64,000 nt of DNA, from assembly GCF_051307045.1 (NCBI RefSeq), contig NZ_CP150452.1, positions 2,542,001 through 2,606,000 of the forward strand, in the 5' to 3' direction. Below, one piece after another: positions 61,356-64,000 of the stretch. The translations under genes and the position numbers were made by a program. Position 1 is the stretch's first letter. Each line of letters starts with the position of its first letter. Source of the stretch: Dryocola sp031988645 (lineage in GTDB: Bacteria > Pseudomonadota > Gammaproteobacteria > Enterobacterales > Enterobacteriaceae). The notes below the pieces were generated by a model. The model worked only from the letters and a program-made list of their open reading frames with translations, did not search any database and was not told the DNA's origin.

Positions 61356-61843
61356 AGGATAACTCTCCAGAAAAGGGATAACGCTGCTAAAAACTCAGGC
61401 GTTCATATTAACGGGTTTTCCGGGAACTTTAAAATGCAAAGAATGGATAAATCGGCATTACTCGCAATTTTCGGAAATTTAATTTTACAGTGTTCAGTGG
61501 AAAGAACGCCTGGCGAATAGCCTGTTTACTAAGGGGAACAAAAAAGTAGCGGGCGGTTAAAAAATGCCAATAAATCTTCGACATAAAATGTCCTGGCCCC
61601 GCCTAAGCCGCACTATTTATTAACCTTTAATAAACGAATCATAAACATTTGTGCATTAAAGCCCGCCAGTGCGCTTATTATTGCTTTACAGCCGGGGCGG
61701 CAGAAAAGAAAGCGCGGGTAGCCGTAAAATCCGAAGTCTGGCGTAACCACTAATAAAATGGTCAGCCACTATGCTATACTCCGCCGCCTTACAAAACCGT
61801 TGCGCCGAATGACGGTGTACTAACCGAGACTTGAGGAAAATAA
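61356..61843. other. Divergent control region between uvrY and yecF
   Basis: A 488-base gap, AT-rich, with the uvrY promoter expected on the left and the yecF extended -10 at 61772-61780 on the right. No gene, repeat or RNA structure could be supported. Confidence 0.5.
61772..61780 (+). promoter_or_regulatory. Extended -10 of yecF promoter
   Basis: TGCTATACT is an extended -10 (TGN-TATACT) 64 bases before the yecF ATG. The -35 region is poor, which fits extended -10 promoters. Confidence 0.6.
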
Positions 61844-62068
61844 ATGAGCACTCCTGATTTTTCCACCGCTGACAACAATAGCGAACTGGCTATTGAAGTC
61901 ACCTGCCTGAAGGCGATGCTAACCCAGATGCTTAAAGCGATGGGCCAGGCGGACGCAGGTAAAGTTATCATTAAAATGGAAAAGCAAATCGCTCAGATGG
62001 ATGACACGGCGCACGCTGAAGTGTTCGGCAATACCGTTAAGCAAATTAAACAGGCTTACCGTAAGTAA
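61844..62068 (+). CDS. yecF: YecF, DUF2594 family protein
   Basis: The 74-residue soluble protein (MSTPDFSTADNNSELAIEVT...) matches E. coli YecF in length and sequence pattern. It is predicted helical; no function is known. TTGAGGAAAATAA before the ATG gives a good ribosome site. It lies between uvrY and sdiA, reading opposite to both, and ends in a hairpin. Confidence 0.9.
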   Translation: MSTPDFSTADNNSELAIEVTCLKAMLTQMLKAMGQADAGKVIIKMEKQIAQMDDTAHAEVFGNTVKQIKQAYRK

Positions 62069-62078
62069 CAGGTGGGTG

Positions 62079-62114
62079 ACGGCGGAATGAACTTAATATT
62101 CATCCGCCGTTTTG
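62079..62114. terminator. Terminator between yecF and sdiA
   Basis: ACGGCGGA and TCCGCCGT arms flank a 20-base AT-rich segment, itself partly complementary, followed by TTTTG. It lies between the convergent genes. Confidence 0.75.
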
Positions 62115-62142
62115 TTAGCTGACATGAAAAACCCGCGGTCGA

Positions 62143-62865
62143 TCAGATAATTCCAAGGGCCGCCGCGTAACAGGCGATTTGTGTTTTATTCGGCGCGTTA
62201 AACTTCTTCTGCATATTTTTCTGATGAAAATTAACGGTATTTTCGGATATCGATAAAATCATGGCGATCTCCGCCGACGTTTTCCCCTCCCCCGTCCACT
62301 GTAAAATTTCCAGCTCGCGTTTACTGAGTTTCATGGTCATCGCATCCACAGAGGGATCTTCGAGCCGCGCAAGCGTCATCAAACTGAGTTCGGCTATATA
62401 CTGCAGACGCGCGTTCAGCTCATCAGCAGGCAATACTTTCCCCTTCAGCGACGAGCACGATACCGAAAGCAGCCCCGCAGCCCGGGAAGGTGATATCACG
62501 CACTGCGTCGCCCCAAGGCGTAAACCGTGATCCCGCGCGGCATCCCACAGCTGCGGCGTACCGGCAAACAGTTCGTCATTCCACGGCAGATAGCCGCGCA
62601 TGAAATTCACCGGCTTAAGCACCGGATCGATGGCGAAATAGTTCTCAGCGTAATAATGCTCAAGCCAGGCCGATGGATAAGTCGAAATCACCGATGTTTT
62701 AGGGCGGGTAAAGGGTACAGGGTGGCGAACGCAGAGCGCAAAATAATCAAATTCTAACGACTGGGTTTGTTGGTGAAGCACTGTGGTTATTTCTTTGGCC
62801 TGGGTAATAGACTGAAAAATATTAAGCACTTCCCGTCGCCAGCTTAAAAAGTCGCAATCCGGCAT
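62143..62865 (-). CDS. sdiA: LuxR-type quorum-sensing regulator SdiA
   Basis: The 240-residue protein (start MPDCDFLSWRREVLN at 62865, chosen to match E. coli length; the frame extends 12 codons further) has an N-terminal acyl-homoserine-lactone domain with CVRHPVPFTRPK and AIDPVLKP, and a C-terminal helix-turn-helix nearly identical to E. coli (EGKTSAEIAMILSISENTVN). Enterobacteria usually lack a lactone synthase, so it senses signals of other species. Confidence 0.96.
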   Translation of the reverse strand: MPDCDFLSWRREVLNIFQSITQAKEITTVLHQQTQSLEFDYFALCVRHPVPFTRPKTSVISTYPSAWLEHYYAENYFAIDPVLKPVNFMRGYLPWNDELFAGTPQLWDAARDHGLRLGATQCVISPSRAAGLLSVSCSSLKGKVLPADELNARLQYIAELSLMTLARLEDPSVDAMTMKLSKRELEILQWTGEGKTSAEIAMILSISENTVNFHQKNMQKKFNAPNKTQIACYAAALGII

Positions 62866-63073
62866 TAGTCTGGCGTCTCTCCTGAAACTTAAATCATTCA
62901 AATTCTGGATATGTCACGCGAACATATAGGATAAACACATTTGTATGGGTTATCGACCGACCAGCCTGTTTCTTTAACCAAAATTTCAAATAAACATGCC
63001 GGGCGCGCGTGGGTTATGCAGGTGCTAAAAAGAGTGGTCAGGCGGATGAGCCAAGCCCACCCGCCTTGACGGG

Positions 63074-63826
63074 CTACCGGGTCAGAAACTTCTCCAGGAA
63101 CTGCCTGGTGCGCGGATGCTGAGGATTAGCAAACAGCTCGCGGGCCGGTCCCTGTTCGACGATGCTTCCCTGATCCATAAAGATCGCCCTGTCCGCCACG
63201 TCACGGGCAAAGCTCATTTCATGGGTCACGATAACCATGGTGCGTTTTTCCTGGGCCAGCTGACGGATGCTGCTTAGCACTTCGCCCACCAGCTCAGGAT
63301 CCAGCGCCGAGGTGGGTTCATCGAACAGAATAACCTCCGGGCGCATCGCCAGCGCGCGCGCGATGGCCACACGCTGCTGCTGCCCGCCGGAAAGGCGCCG
63401 CGGATAGCTGGTCTCTTTGCCGGTCAGGCCGACCTTTGCCAGCAGCTCACGCGCCCGCTTCGCCGCCTCTTCTTTTGGCTCGCCTTTTACGATGACCGGT
63501 CCTTCAATAATGTTTTCCAGCACCGTACGATGCGGGAACAGATTAAAGCTCTGGAAGACAAAGCCGACGTGCTGGCGCAGCTCGCGCACGCGGTTTTTCT
63601 GCTTGCTCAGGGAAACTGCGGCATCGATAGTGATATTGCCAACCTGAATGGTTCCGGACTCGGGCTGTTCGAGCAGATTAATGCAGCGCAGCAGCGTGGT
63701 TTTACCCGAGCCGCTTGGCCCGATGATGGCGACCACCTCACCGGGCTTCACTTCCAGATCGATACCGTGCAGCACCGTCTGGCCGTGGAATTTTTTCACC
63801 AGTTTTTTTACTTCGATGGCACTCAT
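63074..63826 (-). CDS. tcyN: Cystine ABC transporter ATPase TcyN (YecC)
   Basis: The 250-residue amino-acid ABC ATPase has Walker A GPSGSGKTT (37-45), signature RRLSGGQQQRVAIARALA, Walker B VILFDEPTSALDP and the H-loop VTHEMSF. With TcyL and the binding protein TcyJ (FliY) it imports L-cystine. Its start overlaps the tcyL stop (ATGA). Confidence 0.95.
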   Translation of the reverse strand: MSAIEVKKLVKKFHGQTVLHGIDLEVKPGEVVAIIGPSGSGKTTLLRCINLLEQPESGTIQVGNITIDAAVSLSKQKNRVRELRQHVGFVFQSFNLFPHRTVLENIIEGPVIVKGEPKEEAAKRARELLAKVGLTGKETSYPRRLSGGQQQRVAIARALAMRPEVILFDEPTSALDPELVGEVLSSIRQLAQEKRTMVIVTHEMSFARDVADRAIFMDQGSIVEQGPARELFANPQHPRTRQFLEKFLTR

Positions 63827-64000
63827 TTTGGCTCCCTGTCCTGGCGGTTCAGCTGGTTTTCAAAGTAGTTTTGCAGGGCGGAAAGCACCGTTGCCATTAC
63901 CCAGTAAATCAACGACGCGGCAAGATACATGGTAAAGACCTCAAGCGTGCGCGAGGTAATCAGCTGCGCCTGACGGAACAGCTCCGGTACCTGAATAGTC
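63823..64000 (-). CDS. tcyL: Cystine ABC transporter permease TcyL (YecS), C-terminal part
   Basis: The last 58 residues are visible (TIQVPELFRQAQLITSRTLE ... ENQLNRQDREPK), including the final membrane helix YLAASLIYWVMATVLSALQN. The rest lies beyond the right edge. The EAA-type permease pairs with TcyN, whose start overlaps its stop. Confidence 0.92.
   Translation of the reverse strand, partial: TIQVPELFRQAQLITSRTLEVFTMYLAASLIYWVMATVLSALQNYFENQLNRQDREPK

Overview
The window is chromosomal DNA from a gammaproteobacterium of the family Enterobacteriaceae. Most genes match Escherichia coli K-12 neighbours in order, orientation and length (znuCB, ruvCAB, aspS, cmoAB, argS, flhBAE, che/mot, flhDC, otsBA, araFGH, ftnB, azuC, ftnA, glyW-cysT-leuZ, pgsA, uvrC, uvrY, sdiA, tcyN). 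The sequence is GC-rich with AT-rich intergenic spacers. Several accessory genes absent from K-12 at these positions suggest a relative of Enterobacter, Kosakonia, Cronobacter or similar; the genus cannot be fixed from the sequence alone.

Layout. 1-8 kb: end of znuC and znuB (zinc import), then the leftward aspS-nudB-yebC-ruvC and ruvAB block with a LexA box before ruvA. 6.6-15 kb: yecD-yecE, yecN, cmoA-cmoB (tRNA wobble uridine modification), cutC, a MalY/PatB-type C-S lyase where E. coli has none, yecM, argS. 14.9-18.7 kb: accessory island with an LpxA paralogue and a GH105 hydrolase plus GPH-family sugar carrier (rhiTN-like). 19-36.3 kb: flagellar and chemotaxis region: flhE-flhA-flhB, cheZYBR-tap-tar, an unrelated rightward dicarboxylate/amino-acid carrier, cheW-cheA-motB-motA, flhC-flhD. 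I could read sigma-28 promoters for tar and motA, a MotR-like sRNA unit between flhC and motA, and a complete flhD promoter (CRP site, -35/-10, RcsAB box). 37-43.5 kb: uspC, otsBA (trehalose) and araFGH (arabinose import), with araF broken by one extra base.

43.7-50.3 kb is the most unusual part: an AraC-type regulator diverging from a leftward set encoding a DUF2264 protein, a LacY-type oligosaccharide permease, a GH88 unsaturated glucuronyl hydrolase (frameshifted), a DJ-1/PfpI protein and a cupin. It looks like a small system that imports and cleaves uronic-acid-containing oligosaccharides. 50.7-57.7 kb: ftnB, a Dcu-type C4-dicarboxylate carrier, yecJ, the 27-residue azuC inside an AzuCR-like dual-function RNA, a DHA2 efflux pump, an RpiB/LacAB-like protein, yecR, ftnA, yecA. 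57.7-64 kb: three tRNA genes in one operon, pgsA, uvrC-uvrY, yecF, sdiA, tcyN and the end of tcyL.

No rRNA, CRISPR array, prophage, integrase or insertion sequence was seen. Mobile-like structure is limited to a family of paired short palindromes (REP/BIME-like) recurring in intergenic gaps.
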